42,137 nucleotides of DNA from a virus. Below, in pieces: positions 14,843 through 23,527 of the stretch. Every line of letters starts with the position of its first letter. The stretch's first letter is position 1. The DNA lies in the IMG/VR virus record IMGVR_UViG_3300033183_000690, positions 1-42,137 of that record. One strand, given 5' to 3'. A program made the translations under genes and the position numbers. The notes beneath the pieces were generated by a model. That model saw nothing but the letters and a program-made list of their open reading frames with translations, did no database searches and had not been told where the DNA came from.

Positions 14843-15027
14843 TGGACATCTACCCAATGTGCTGTGACAAACTGATGTCTCAGATAAGTTCAATCACAAC
14901 AGATAAGTTCGCTGACATCAGCACCTACAGGTGTGAGCGATGTGAATCTGAGGTTGTGATGAGAGAGACTGGACGCAGTAAGATGGCTAGAGAAGCTAAC
15001 AAATACAAAGATAACACTTGCCGATAA
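14842..15027 (+). CDS. Small zinc-ribbon-like protein
   Basis: A 61-residue protein whose ATG overlaps the reductase stop codon (TAATG), with AGGAG upstream. C7-C8 and C31-x2-C34 (YRCERCES) resemble the knuckles of a treble-clef or zinc-ribbon fold. The C-terminus is basic (RSKMAREANKYKD). It is likely co-translated with the reductase. It could be a small metal-binding regulator or reductase accessory; no direct evidence. Confidence 0.72.
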   Translation: MDIYPMCCDKLMSQISSITTDKFADISTYRCERCESEVVMRETGRSKMAREANKYKDNTCR

Positions 15028-15053
15028 CATTAAGAAGGCGCACACTTCACCTT

Positions 15054-15089
15054 CTAGCTTGATGAGTGACCATCAATCTAAATTGCTAG
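15054..15089 (+). other. Nested stem-loop in the 3' leader before the terminator
   Basis: TTGATG/CATCAA (15059-15076, loop AGTGAC) lies inside an outer CTAGC/GCTAG pairing (15054-15058 with 15085-15089). It is 5 bases upstream of the terminator stem. It may stabilise the 3' end or be part of a small RNA. No further evidence. Confidence 0.35.
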
Positions 15090-15093
15090 TCGA

Positions 15094-15139
15094 AAGCCCT
15101 GAGAGACCCCCCTGCAATGTTCTCTTGGGGCTTTTTTTT
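15094..15139 (+). terminator. Strong terminator after nrdJ unit
   Basis: AAGCCC-TG-AGAGA pairs with TCTCT-TG-GGGCTT (13 bp including two G-U pairs) and is followed by eight T residues. The T run ends inside the stop codon of the convergent minus-strand gene. Confidence 0.93.
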
Positions 15140-15449
15140 ACTTCTGCATCATATAAAGGTAGACGTTACATTGTAAGCGAATTGGAACACTATTATTGAC
15201 ATCTAGTCTAAAAATAGCAGAACCTAAATTATCATATTTATAAAGGTAATACGTTTCACCCCATTCATCAGTCATTGCTTTGTGGATTTCAATTCCTTTG
15301 GCTCTAGCTTCAAAACACTTATCAATCGGTGCTTCTTCCACCCAATCCCCATAGAAAAGTTGTGTAGTTTCATCAGACCAATGTTTTATGCTCTCAGCTG
15401 ATAGTTGAAATGGAAGTAGAAGTAAAATCCCAATGACTAATGAACGCAT
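15138..15449 (-). CDS. Exported small protein (moron 1)
   Basis: A 103-residue protein on the opposite strand from all lytic genes around it. The N-terminus MRSLVIGILLLLPFQLSA is a clear Sec signal peptide with cleavage expected after LSA. The mature part is about 85 residues with two cysteines (DKCFEARAKG and LQCNVYLY), suggesting a disulphide in the periplasm. GGGAG lies 7 bases before the ATG. No family is recognised. A single inverted gene bounded by a terminator is typical of a phage moron, expressed from its own promoter in the lysogen. Two similar exported-protein genes are at 36326 and 38397. Confidence 0.8.
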   Translation of the reverse strand: MRSLVIGILLLLPFQLSAESIKHWSDETTQLFYGDWVEEAPIDKCFEARAKGIEIHKAMTDEWGETYYLYKYDNLGSAIFRLDVNNSVPIRLQCNVYLYMMQK

Positions 15450-15638
15450 GACGTTGCTCCCTAGAAATGCTTAACGGCCAGACCCACCATAAGCTGACGG
15501 ATACATGACCGCTAAGACTTTTACACATATATAGCTGTGTATGAGGTTCATTCCCTTATTCAGGGAAATCATCCCATTGTCTATAAGATACTATTTCCAT
15601 GCCAAAGTTACAAGTGTGTCTTGATTTACAGCAGTTCT

Positions 15639-15664
15639 ACAGACCCGACAGTTACGAGGGATAC
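15639..15664 (+). promoter_or_regulatory. Putative phage RNA polymerase promoter P3 (late region)
   Basis: The first 16 bases, ACAGACCCGACAGTTA, are identical to P2; the downstream part diverges (CGAGGGATAC). It is intergenic and on the plus strand, ahead of the structural genes. AGTTAC and GTAACT (15650-15674) can pair around the expected start. The weaker 3' match could mean a different strength from P1 and P2. Confidence 0.62.
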
Positions 15665-15975
15665 TAAAGTAACTAAGGTTTCCATCTACAACAACCTATG
15701 TCTAATCCTAATAACTTAAGGACGAAGGGTCTTAAGTAAGTGTCCCGATTTGAAACTAAAATTCTAATGTCTGACGCAATAATTTTCAGACAACGCCTAA
15801 TGTCTTGGTAAGCATAGCTGCCATTGTGATGTGATTGAAAGTCACATATCTATAAAAAGATAAGTAATTCAGTTGTTTGATTACGATTACTATCTTCACT
15901 CACAATCATGTGTCTGAAATCTGACCCCCAGTGGGTCTGAAATAATGCGATTTCAAAATATGGGGCTTAAAGGTC

Positions 15976-15998
15976 GTTGTTGTTGTTGTTGTTGTTGT
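15976..15998 (+). repeat. GTT microsatellite (seven units)
   Basis: Seven perfect GTT units plus GT, 26 bases before the start codon at 16025 and upstream of its GGAG site. Tracts like this can change length by slippage. It lies in the 5' untranslated leader, not in a coding frame. Confidence 0.85.
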
Positions 15999-16024
15999 CT
16001 GGCTTTTATCAACGGAGTTAGCCA

Positions 16025-16930
16025 ATGGCACTTGAGACCAACGTCACTTACATTGATGACCTCGTAGCCTCGAACCCAGTGGCTACAGACGCATTAAGCC
16101 AAGCAGACGACCACCTAAGATTAATCAAAAGTTCACTAAAGAACACATTTCCTAACATCACAGGCGCAGTTAATGCGTCTCACACAGAGCTGAACATAAT
16201 CGATGGCTCAACTTCAGCTACCGCCACCACCCTAGTCGATGCAGACCGCATGGTAATAAATGACGATGGCACAATGGCTCAGGTAGCCCTAAGCGACCTA
16301 CGCACCTATCTAGGCTCTAACCTGACTATCACCAGTTCAATGGTTCAGAATGGGGCTATCACAGCCGCTAAACTCGCTACAGGTGCGGCATTTGTCGCTG
16401 GTATGATTATGCCATACGCTGGCACTACAGCCCCCACAGGTTGGCTTATGTGCTACGGACAAGCTATTGACCAGACAACCTACGCAGACCTGTATGCCGC
16501 AATCGGCAGTACCTACGGCTCTTCAGGTTCTAACTTCAATGTGCCTGACCTTCGTGGGCGAGTAATCGCTGGACAGGACGACATGGGCGGTACTTCAGCC
16601 AATCGTCTTACATCACCAATCAATGGTGACACTCTGGGTGCGGCAGGTGGTTCACAGAGCCATACGCTGACTACCTCTGAGATGCCCTCACACAACCACA
16701 AGATGTTCACTACGAAGACTAGCAATGGTGTACCACCAGCAGTAGGTGCAAACTCTAGTGTGGCAACAGAGAACCAATATCCTTACACGCAGGGTGCTGA
16801 GATTTTCTCATACGAACTGCGTGGTGAATCATCCACACCGACATTGGGTATCACCAGCTCTGTAGGTAGCTCAGGCTCTCACAACAACGTACAGCCTACC
16901 TTTATCCTGAACTATATCATTAAGACATAA
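16025..16930 (+). CDS. Tail fibre protein with phage tail-collar domain
   Basis: A 301-residue structural protein and first gene of the late block. Residues 1-125 form a stalk region including SQADDHLRLIKSSLKNTFPN and repeated turns, typical of fibre bases. The C-terminal half is a tail-collar domain: GMIMPYAGTTAPTGWLMCYG, then FNVPDLRGRVIAGQD, then GSQSHTLTTSEMPSHNH and a final VQPTFILNYIIKT. Such domains form trimeric receptor-binding tips. GGAG lies 8 bases before the ATG. It is well separated from the other fibre genes (31596-36183), so receptor-binding parts are encoded at two places. Confidence 0.9.
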   Translation: MALETNVTYIDDLVASNPVATDALSQADDHLRLIKSSLKNTFPNITGAVNASHTELNIIDGSTSATATTLVDADRMVINDDGTMAQVALSDLRTYLGSNLTITSSMVQNGAITAAKLATGAAFVAGMIMPYAGTTAPTGWLMCYGQAIDQTTYADLYAAIGSTYGSSGSNFNVPDLRGRVIAGQDDMGGTSANRLTSPINGDTLGAAGGSQSHTLTTSEMPSHNHKMFTTKTSNGVPPAVGANSSVATENQYPYTQGAEIFSYELRGESSTPTLGITSSVGSSGSHNNVQPTFILNYIIKT

Positions 16931-16944
16931 CGAGGTACTGTCCT

Positions 16945-18570
16945 ATGGCAAGCACGACATTACCCATCAGGGGCTTAGGGGACACAGGTATCCTTACAGA
17001 CCCCAACCCCTACAACATACCAATCACTGGTTTCACTCGTGGAAACAATGTGCGCTTTGATGAAGGTAAGGTGAAACGTGCGCCTGTATTCAGAACGGTC
17101 AAAGACAGTCTTGGGTTTGACCCAAGAGCCGCTTTTGGCATCGTTCCTAATTCTGGCTTCGACACAGTGTTGATTGTATCAGATGAATACGAAATTAAAG
17201 AATACGCTAATTCTACTATCACTGATGTCAGTGGTTCAATAACTGCATCAACTGACCCCAGAGCCTTTACAATCTCATCATTAGCAGATGTGGTCTACAT
17301 CAACAGACCCGACAGAGTTCCAGTGTACAGATTACCTACAGGAACTAACTTTGCTGACTTAAGTAACTGGGACAGTAACTGGCGTGCTGTATCCCTGAGA
17401 CCCTTTGGAGACTTCCTACTTGGTCTTAATATGACCGAAAGCAGTACGAACTACGCCAACAGGGTACGCTTCTCTAATCTGGTGACAGCCAACAGTATCC
17501 CAGATAGCTGGGATGCAACTGATACAACGAAGTCAGCGGGCTTCAACGACCTAGTTCAAATGCAGACGGCTATTGTCGATGGATTAGAGCTAGGCACTAA
17601 CTTTGTCATCTACAGCAGTAGTGAAGCTATCATGATGGAGTTTGTAGGTGGTACATTCATCTTCAACTTCAGAAAGCTGTTCAGTGACGCTGGTGTTATC
17701 AACCAGAACTGCATAGTAGAGGCAGATGGAAAGCATTTTGTCTTCGGTAATGATGACATCTACGCACATGACGGAACAACCAAGCAAAGTATCTGCGACA
17801 CCAAGACACGACAGTACATATTTCAAGGGCTAAACCAGTCTAAGGCAGACAGATGCTTTGCCTTGCACAATAAAGTCCTAGACGAAATCTACTTCTGCTA
17901 CGTCAGTGGTGACAGCGATGTGAGTTTCCCCAATACCGCAAGGTGTAACAGGGCAGCTGTCTACAATCTGACCAATAACACATGGTCATTCATGGATTTA
18001 CCGAATGTATCCGCTGGAACGACAGCCAATGTAAACTCAGTGGCTACTTACGCTAGTACGACTGGTGTCTACAACACTATTGGGGGTAGTTATTATGACC
18101 AAGAAGATAGCTATAACCGCCATACTCTTATGGTTGGCGACAGTGATTCAGCAAACTCTATTTCCTCAGCAAAGCTATATGGACTTGACCTGTCTGACAG
18201 AGGTTCAATGTCTTTCAACATTGATGCAGAAGCTACCAAGCCACCTTTTGTTGAGCGAATAGGCATAGATTTAGATGTCATCAGAGAACCATTAGATGGC
18301 TATAAGGTCATCACACGGATGTTACCTCAGATGTCTACTGAAAACTCCACAGACACTACTATCACCATAGATTTCGGTGCATCGGACATACCAAACAACA
18401 CCCCCACATACACGAACACTGCCACTTTCGACATCTCGACAGATTACAAAGTGGATAGCAGGGCTAGTGGTAGGTATCTCAGCTACAAAATGAGCAAAAG
18501 TGCGAGTGATTACGCTGATTTCGACATATCAGGGATGGATTTGGATGTGACTACAACTGGGAGGGTCTAA
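16945..18570 (+). CDS. Tail protein, P22 gp10-like (nozzle / tail stabilisation)
   Basis: A 541-residue structural protein. The opening GLGDTGILTDPNPYNIPITG, then FTRGNNVRFDEGKVKRAPV, and the end SGRYLSYKM...DISGMDLDVTTTGR are the pattern of P22 gp10-like proteins of short-tailed phages, which form the beta-propeller tail nozzle below the adaptor. The middle is beta-rich with repeated NFVIYSSSEAIMMEFVGG-type strands. No membrane segment. Its stop overlaps the next start by one base. A partial promoter-like match at 17303-17315 lies within the gene and is probably chance. Confidence 0.8.
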   Translation: MASTTLPIRGLGDTGILTDPNPYNIPITGFTRGNNVRFDEGKVKRAPVFRTVKDSLGFDPRAAFGIVPNSGFDTVLIVSDEYEIKEYANSTITDVSGSITASTDPRAFTISSLADVVYINRPDRVPVYRLPTGTNFADLSNWDSNWRAVSLRPFGDFLLGLNMTESSTNYANRVRFSNLVTANSIPDSWDATDTTKSAGFNDLVQMQTAIVDGLELGTNFVIYSSSEAIMMEFVGGTFIFNFRKLFSDAGVINQNCIVEADGKHFVFGNDDIYAHDGTTKQSICDTKTRQYIFQGLNQSKADRCFALHNKVLDEIYFCYVSGDSDVSFPNTARCNRAAVYNLTNNTWSFMDLPNVSAGTTANVNSVATYASTTGVYNTIGGSYYDQEDSYNRHTLMVGDSDSANSISSAKLYGLDLSDRGSMSFNIDAEATKPPFVERIGIDLDVIREPLDGYKVITRMLPQMSTENSTDTTITIDFGASDIPNNTPTYTNTATFDISTDYKVDSRASGRYLSYKMSKSASDYADFDISGMDLDVTTTGRV

Positions 18571-18842
18571 TGGCAGTCAATGATAAGACAAATGTTGTCC
18601 TAAATGGCTACACCAGAGGCATTACACCAGTTTTAGAAGAAGGTTTCGAGAAATTCATCCAAGATGAACTCCAAAGAATAGAAGCGTCTATTCGTTCTTT
18701 ACTGGTCGCTGGTATCGAGGTTCTGGATGAACCACCAAAGAACCCAGTCAAAGGAATGGTTAAGTACAATCTCTGGGATGAGTTCGGAGATGGTAGTGAA
18801 CAATTAGTTATATACAACGGAACAGCATGGGTTGCTGTCTAA
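18570..18842 (+). CDS. Small tail-associated protein
   Basis: A 90-residue protein translationally coupled to the upstream tail gene (TAATG), with GGGAGG upstream. A helical N-terminal half (EEGFEKFIQDELQRIEASI) precedes a beta-rich end, KGMVKYN...LVIYNGTAWVAV, that resembles the short beta repeats in phage fibre and baseplate proteins. It is probably a minor virion or tail assembly protein. No specific family can be named. Confidence 0.75.
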   Translation: MAVNDKTNVVLNGYTRGITPVLEEGFEKFIQDELQRIEASIRSLLVAGIEVLDEPPKNPVKGMVKYNLWDEFGDGSEQLVIYNGTAWVAV

Positions 18843-18860
18843 TACCAAAGGAAAATTAAC

Positions 18861-19913
18861 ATGTTTGGAGCAATAGCAAGCGCATTGTCCAACCCCATCG
18901 TTGGCAAAATAGCTGGCTCAATCGGAGGCAGCCTATTAGGTAATATGATGGGAAGGCAGGATAGAGGTGCAGTAGACTACGCTAACCAAATGTCCAATGC
19001 AGGGTATTTGGCGGCTTCACCGTACCTAAATGACTTGTATCAGCGTGGGCAAGGGGCATTGAACAATGCGTTGAACATAGGCGCATATCAAGGTCCTACA
19101 TACGCAGGTATGACCCAGCCACAATTAGATGGCTACAACAATATGGTCAGCTTAGGTAACACTGGTTTCAGCAACGCTGGTAACTTTATGAACCAAGCTG
19201 GTAATTTCGGCCAGAATTACGCTGATTTATACAACCAAGCCTCTCAAGACATGCTGTCTAATGCCACAGCTTACGCAACAGACCCAAATAACTATCAAGG
19301 TCTGGTAGATGCGGCCACCAGAGACGCTAGGCGTAATCTTGAAGAAAACACTTTGAGAGGCATCGACATCAACGCTTCAGGTAGTGGTAATGCTAATAGT
19401 AGTCGTGCAGGTGTTGCAGACGCTATTGCGGCTCGTGGCTTTGCAGACAGAGAAGCAGATATTACCTCAAACATCCAAAGCGATTTGATGAATAGGTCAC
19501 TGCAAGAACAGCAGAACCGATTAGCTAATATGACTACAGCTAACCAGAACCTTGCTGGTCTTTATGGCATGGGCTACGACCAAGCCGCCAATTCAGCAGG
19601 ATTGTTAGCAGACGCAGGACAAGCGTTCCAGACTGACGAGCAAAATCGGATGAATGACGACAGAGCAAGGTTTGAAAGAAATCGTGATTTTGAACTAGAC
19701 CAACTGTCAAAGTACAATGCTGGCATCTTAAATCGTGCGCCAACTTCAGGTTCTCAATATTCACCTAATATGGTCAATCCGACTATGGCTACGCTAAGTG
19801 GTGGAATGTTTGGCGCAGGAATGGGTGGCAGATTTAGCAATGCCATCAGCGATTATTTCTCTCAGAGACAATCAACACCAACATATTCTGTTCCTGTTAG
19901 TTCATATTACTAG
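18861..19913 (+). CDS. Internal virion / DNA ejection protein (gp7-like)
   Basis: A 350-residue protein with a glycine-alanine-rich hydrophobic start (LSNPIVGKIAGSIGGSLLG), a long Asn/Ala/Gly/Gln-rich helical body and a Gly/Ser/Tyr-rich C-terminus. This composition and its place directly before a transglycosylase-bearing ejection protein match the first of the three ejection proteins of P22-like and marine podophages. These leave the capsid with the DNA and form a channel through the envelope. AAGGAAAA precedes the ATG. The assignment rests on composition and order rather than a diagnostic motif. Confidence 0.75.
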   Translation: MFGAIASALSNPIVGKIAGSIGGSLLGNMMGRQDRGAVDYANQMSNAGYLAASPYLNDLYQRGQGALNNALNIGAYQGPTYAGMTQPQLDGYNNMVSLGNTGFSNAGNFMNQAGNFGQNYADLYNQASQDMLSNATAYATDPNNYQGLVDAATRDARRNLEENTLRGIDINASGSGNANSSRAGVADAIAARGFADREADITSNIQSDLMNRSLQEQQNRLANMTTANQNLAGLYGMGYDQAANSAGLLADAGQAFQTDEQNRMNDDRARFERNRDFELDQLSKYNAGILNRAPTSGSQYSPNMVNPTMATLSGGMFGAGMGGRFSNAISDYFSQRQSTPTYSVPVSSYY

Positions 19914-19927
19914 AAGAGGTACAGAAG

Positions 19928-21241
19928 ATGAGTTTAGGCGTACTTGATAATTCAGGTCTGCCTCAGCCCATATTGCTAGATGCTATTAGGTTTGCTGAGA
20001 CAGGCCACCTAGATAATACCAACGCTAGGACAGCGGAAAGTTCTAAAGGAGCTATCGGGCCTTATCAGTTCTTATCTAAGAACCTGCATGATATGGGCTA
20101 CAATATGCCCCAAAACATTAGCCTTCAGGATGTGCAAAATCCAACGACAGCTAGAAACTTAGCTGGTCGATATGTGCAAGGCTACAGCGACTATCACAAC
20201 TTCACCACCCCCTTACAAAAGCTTATCGCTTACAATATGGGGCCTCAAGCTACAGCTAATTGGATAGCCAGTGGTGGAAAGATAGAAGACCTTCCAGCCG
20301 AAACACAGCAATACATAGCGAGGGCGGCAGATTTCATAGATACAAATGCCACCCCACAGACAGGTGAAACACAGATGGCAAACAATAGCCCAACATATAC
20401 AGATGAACAACATCAGGGGTTCGTGTCGGACATCTTGAATCATCTTAATCCAATATCCACAGCACAAGCTAGTACACTTCCCCCAACACTACCAGCTCCA
20501 GCTTTGACACAACCACAACAGCAGTCTACTGGCGCAGGATTACCTATTCTTAATAACTACACACCAGTGACTAACGCTAGGCGTGACCAGTCTAACATGG
20601 CCTTGCCGCCAAAGATTAGCTTAGACGAGATGTTAATCCGTATGGGCGGTAGTGGTCTGAGGGCAGCCCAACAGGGCGGTCTAGCGTCTTTAGGCGCAAT
20701 GGCAGACACTTACGGTCAAATACAAGACATGAACCGAAAGTCTGGATTAGAGGCATACGCCAAATCTGTGAACAACCAGAAAGCAATGCTGGAAGCGCAA
20801 AGTGAAATAACTAACTTTGACGCAACCTTAGACAACTTTGAGAAAGCCGCTGGCTTCTTAAAGGATGGTGGTCTCACAGGATTATTTGAAGGCACAGTAG
20901 GAAGAGCGTTCAACAGATTAACTGGTGATGAGGATGCAAACAAACAGCTTCTGCTGGAAAGATTGCGTGTTGACGACTTGTTGCTAAGAGTTGCTCAGAC
21001 AAAGGGTGCTATCTCAAACAAAGAGATGGAAATCTTTGCCGCACCAGCACCAAAGTTTACTGACGATGACCCTGTATGGGAAGCGTGGGTCAAAGAGCGT
21101 ATCCAAGCAATTAGAAGTGTCAGAAACAAACTGGCGGCACAGAACAACCTACCTCAGCGTGGGGCATATAACCCTAACAGTAACTTCCAGCCATCACAGC
21201 AACAGCAGAGCTTAGTACAGCAGTATCTCCAGCCACAATAG
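19928..21241 (+). CDS. Ejection protein with lytic transglycosylase domain
   Basis: A 437-residue internal virion protein. The first 130 residues form a soluble lytic transglycosylase-type domain: the candidate catalytic glutamate in IRFAETGHLD, then SSKGAIGPYQFLSKNL, then LIAYNMGP. This would open peptidoglycan during DNA entry. A Pro/Gln/Thr-rich linker (about 150-225) leads to a helical C-terminal domain with LGAMADTYGQIQDMNRKSG and a segment LRVDDLLLRVAQTKGAISNKE. AGAGG precedes the ATG. It is the middle gene of a three-gene ejection set. Confidence 0.87.
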   Translation: MSLGVLDNSGLPQPILLDAIRFAETGHLDNTNARTAESSKGAIGPYQFLSKNLHDMGYNMPQNISLQDVQNPTTARNLAGRYVQGYSDYHNFTTPLQKLIAYNMGPQATANWIASGGKIEDLPAETQQYIARAADFIDTNATPQTGETQMANNSPTYTDEQHQGFVSDILNHLNPISTAQASTLPPTLPAPALTQPQQQSTGAGLPILNNYTPVTNARRDQSNMALPPKISLDEMLIRMGGSGLRAAQQGGLASLGAMADTYGQIQDMNRKSGLEAYAKSVNNQKAMLEAQSEITNFDATLDNFEKAAGFLKDGGLTGLFEGTVGRAFNRLTGDEDANKQLLLERLRVDDLLLRVAQTKGAISNKEMEIFAAPAPKFTDDDPVWEAWVKERIQAIRSVRNKLAAQNNLPQRGAYNPNSNFQPSQQQQSLVQQYLQPQ

Positions 21242-21250
21242 GAGCAAACG

Positions 21251-23527
21251 ATGTTCGACCAGAACCAGCTATATACAGCGTTAGAAAACGCTCACAACGC
21301 TGGCAATGCTGACGATGCCAGACAGATTGCTCAGATGATACAACAGCTAGAGCAAGGCGATAAGCAAAGACAAGGTGCAATGGCTCAATCTGTTGACCAA
21401 GCACAACGCTTAGGTGGTCAAGCAGTGCGTTCCGTAGGTTCAATGTTCGACATTGATTACCTCAAGGACAAGGGCAATGAAATCATCGCCCAGCAAGACA
21501 AAGATATTGCTGAAGGTGGGTATGTCTCACCATTAGGCGATATGAAGTTCCTTGAAGCCTTAGATGAAGGCAAAGGTATGCAGTGGATAGCCACTCGTGG
21601 CGCAGAAAATGCGGCTACAATAGCGGCAGTACCTGTAGTCACAGTTGGTGGCGCAGTTGCTACTTTTCTTGGCGCACCGATTGTAGGCACTGGACTAGCA
21701 GTAGGCGGCACAGCCACTGGTATCGGGCTAGGTATTGGTAGTGTCACTGATGAAGCAGAACGAAAAGGGCTTGATGTTGAAGACCAATCTACAGCGGCAA
21801 AGAATGTCGGTTTAGGCGTTGTAGTCGGTGTACTAGATAAAATTGGTGCATCTAAACTTATTCCAAAGAGCAAGCTTGCAGGTATGACCTACGGCCAAGT
21901 GGCTGAAGAAATCGCAAAGAAAAGCCCAAGCAAAGCGAAAGAGTTCCTAAAGAATACCATTCGTGCTGGCTTAGGCGAAGGTTTAACGGAAACCGCACAG
22001 ACAGCCACAGAGATTGGCGGTGTAGCCGCACAAGGTGGCGAGTACACACCAGATGAAGTTATCAACCAAGTAGTAGACAACTTTGTTCTAGGTACATCAG
22101 CAGGTGGAACTATAGGTGCAACCACATCAGCGGCCAAAACAACAAAGGACGCAATCACTGGCGACCCCCAGCTAGTAGGCGATACAGAAGCTGCCTCAGA
22201 CTTGGCTCGTGACTTAGAGCAAGCGGCTGAAGATAACGGCTTCGACCTCAACAATGTTGACCCATCGTCTATTGATGGTGCTAGAGCCACTATGGATGCA
22301 GTTCACAAAGACTATACTAGTACTATCAACAACTTAGTAAATAGTCTTAAGGAACAGCTTGAAATCAAAAAGACTGATAATACTGAACAGCGTGAGCTAA
22401 AAACACAAGCAAAGAACGCTGTAAGTAAAGCTAAGAATAAGACTAAGAACACAGTTTCTCAGAAAGACTTTGAAGTAGTCGAAAAGCTAGTAGGCGATAC
22501 CGAAGAAGGTAAACGCCTGATACAAACCATGAGAAAGACCAATGAACATACAAGGGTTCATAACAACGGTCTCAAGGGTGGTATATCTCGACTGACTGAC
22601 AGGCTTAATCCTCTAGCTAGTAGTGAAGGCTACAGCAACTCCAGAGGTACAGCTAACCCTATTGTGGGTGCATTGTCGGCAGGAGCGGCTTACGGCTCTG
22701 GTGGCGCAACCATCCCAGCACAGATAGGTGCAGTGGTTGGTGGTCGTGCTATTGATGCTGTAACAGGCAGAAGAAGCAGAGTAGCTAAGTTCATTCGTGA
22801 CAACGCCCAAAATGCTGGCATGGACACTCCATCAGGCAATTCAGTGGTAGAACGAAGGATTAGTGACCAGCAGAAAGCTGAACTAGCCTCTATATCTGAT
22901 GCAGAACGCAAAAAGCAGGAAGCTTCAGATAGAAGAGCTTTGAATAGAGAACTTGGTTCAAAGGGGGCAGCCCCTACACCAGATTCACCTCAAGACATTA
23001 TGCAAAGGTCAACTGGCCTAGATAAAGGTGGCGTAGCCACTATCATGCGTATCATTGAGCGTACCAATCAAAACCCAGCTATCACAAAGGCAATCCAAGA
23101 GTATCGCATCAGCATTGATACTGGAGGCAAGATAGGCAATGAGATGCTGTCTCCGCTTATCAGAGCAATCAATCAGATTGTAGATGGCCAACAGCAATTC
23201 AAAGATATGCGTATTGCAGAGCCAGATAGAGGTGAGGGTGGTGAGCTAACTGAAGCCCAGCAAAGAGCAAGGCAAGGTAAAGCTAATAACCGCAAGGCTG
23301 TTCAAGAACTGCAAGATGCAGTGAACAATGACCCCAACATTTCAATATCTGACAAAGCTGTGCTGAACCAAGCACTTGCAGAACTGTCAGGCTCATTAGG
23401 GTCACGGCCAATAGAAGCGGCTTTTGACATCATATCTGATGCAGAGGCGAAGCTAAGGAACAAACCTTTAGCTGAGAAGTATCTACTTCCATACCTCACA
23501 CGCATCAATAGACAACAAAGGGGCTAG
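21251..23527 (+). CDS. Large internal virion / ejection protein
   Basis: A 758-residue protein, third of the ejection set. Residues about 115-175 are strongly hydrophobic and Gly/Ala/Val-rich (VPVVTVGGAVATFLGAP, then VGTGLAVGGTATGIGLGIG), and further membrane-compatible stretches occur near 180-205 and 480-500. Between them are charged helices likely to form coiled coils (KEQLEIKKTDNTEQRELK). Such architecture suits insertion into the host inner membrane after ejection. AGGAG precedes the ATG. The stop codon TAG shares the palindrome CTAG with the stop of the convergent minus-strand gene. Confidence 0.82.
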   Translation: MFDQNQLYTALENAHNAGNADDARQIAQMIQQLEQGDKQRQGAMAQSVDQAQRLGGQAVRSVGSMFDIDYLKDKGNEIIAQQDKDIAEGGYVSPLGDMKFLEALDEGKGMQWIATRGAENAATIAAVPVVTVGGAVATFLGAPIVGTGLAVGGTATGIGLGIGSVTDEAERKGLDVEDQSTAAKNVGLGVVVGVLDKIGASKLIPKSKLAGMTYGQVAEEIAKKSPSKAKEFLKNTIRAGLGEGLTETAQTATEIGGVAAQGGEYTPDEVINQVVDNFVLGTSAGGTIGATTSAAKTTKDAITGDPQLVGDTEAASDLARDLEQAAEDNGFDLNNVDPSSIDGARATMDAVHKDYTSTINNLVNSLKEQLEIKKTDNTEQRELKTQAKNAVSKAKNKTKNTVSQKDFEVVEKLVGDTEEGKRLIQTMRKTNEHTRVHNNGLKGGISRLTDRLNPLASSEGYSNSRGTANPIVGALSAGAAYGSGGATIPAQIGAVVGGRAIDAVTGRRSRVAKFIRDNAQNAGMDTPSGNSVVERRISDQQKAELASISDAERKKQEASDRRALNRELGSKGAAPTPDSPQDIMQRSTGLDKGGVATIMRIIERTNQNPAITKAIQEYRISIDTGGKIGNEMLSPLIRAINQIVDGQQQFKDMRIAEPDRGEGGELTEAQQRARQGKANNRKAVQELQDAVNNDPNISISDKAVLNQALAELSGSLGSRPIEAAFDIISDAEAKLRNKPLAEKYLLPYLTRINRQQRG

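Larger units (their letters stand above)
15450..16024. other. 575-base intergenic control region before the late genes
   Basis: No convincing gene. It holds an imperfect palindrome ACACA-N2-TATA-N2-TGTGT near 15525-15542 (possible moron operator), promoter copy P3 at 15639, and inverted repeats ACTTAAG/CTTAAGT (15714-15737) and GTCTGA/TCAGAC (15769-15791). GACCC/GGGTC (15923-15937) is flanked by two copies of GTCTGAAAT (15912 and 15935). Seven GTT repeats lie just before the first late gene. The density of repeats suggests a regulatory or replication-related site. Confidence 0.6.

Noticed and set aside
15537-15719. 60-codon plus-strand ORF in the late leader
   Set aside because: It spans promoter P3 and repeats, has no ribosome site and gives no protein-like pattern.
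17303-17315. ACAGACCCGACAG, a 13-base match to promoter P2 inside the gp10-like tail gene
   Set aside because: It lies within a coding frame (reads NRPDR), the downstream TTATGTAC part is missing, and it does not head a gene block. It could be a weak site but chance is as likely.
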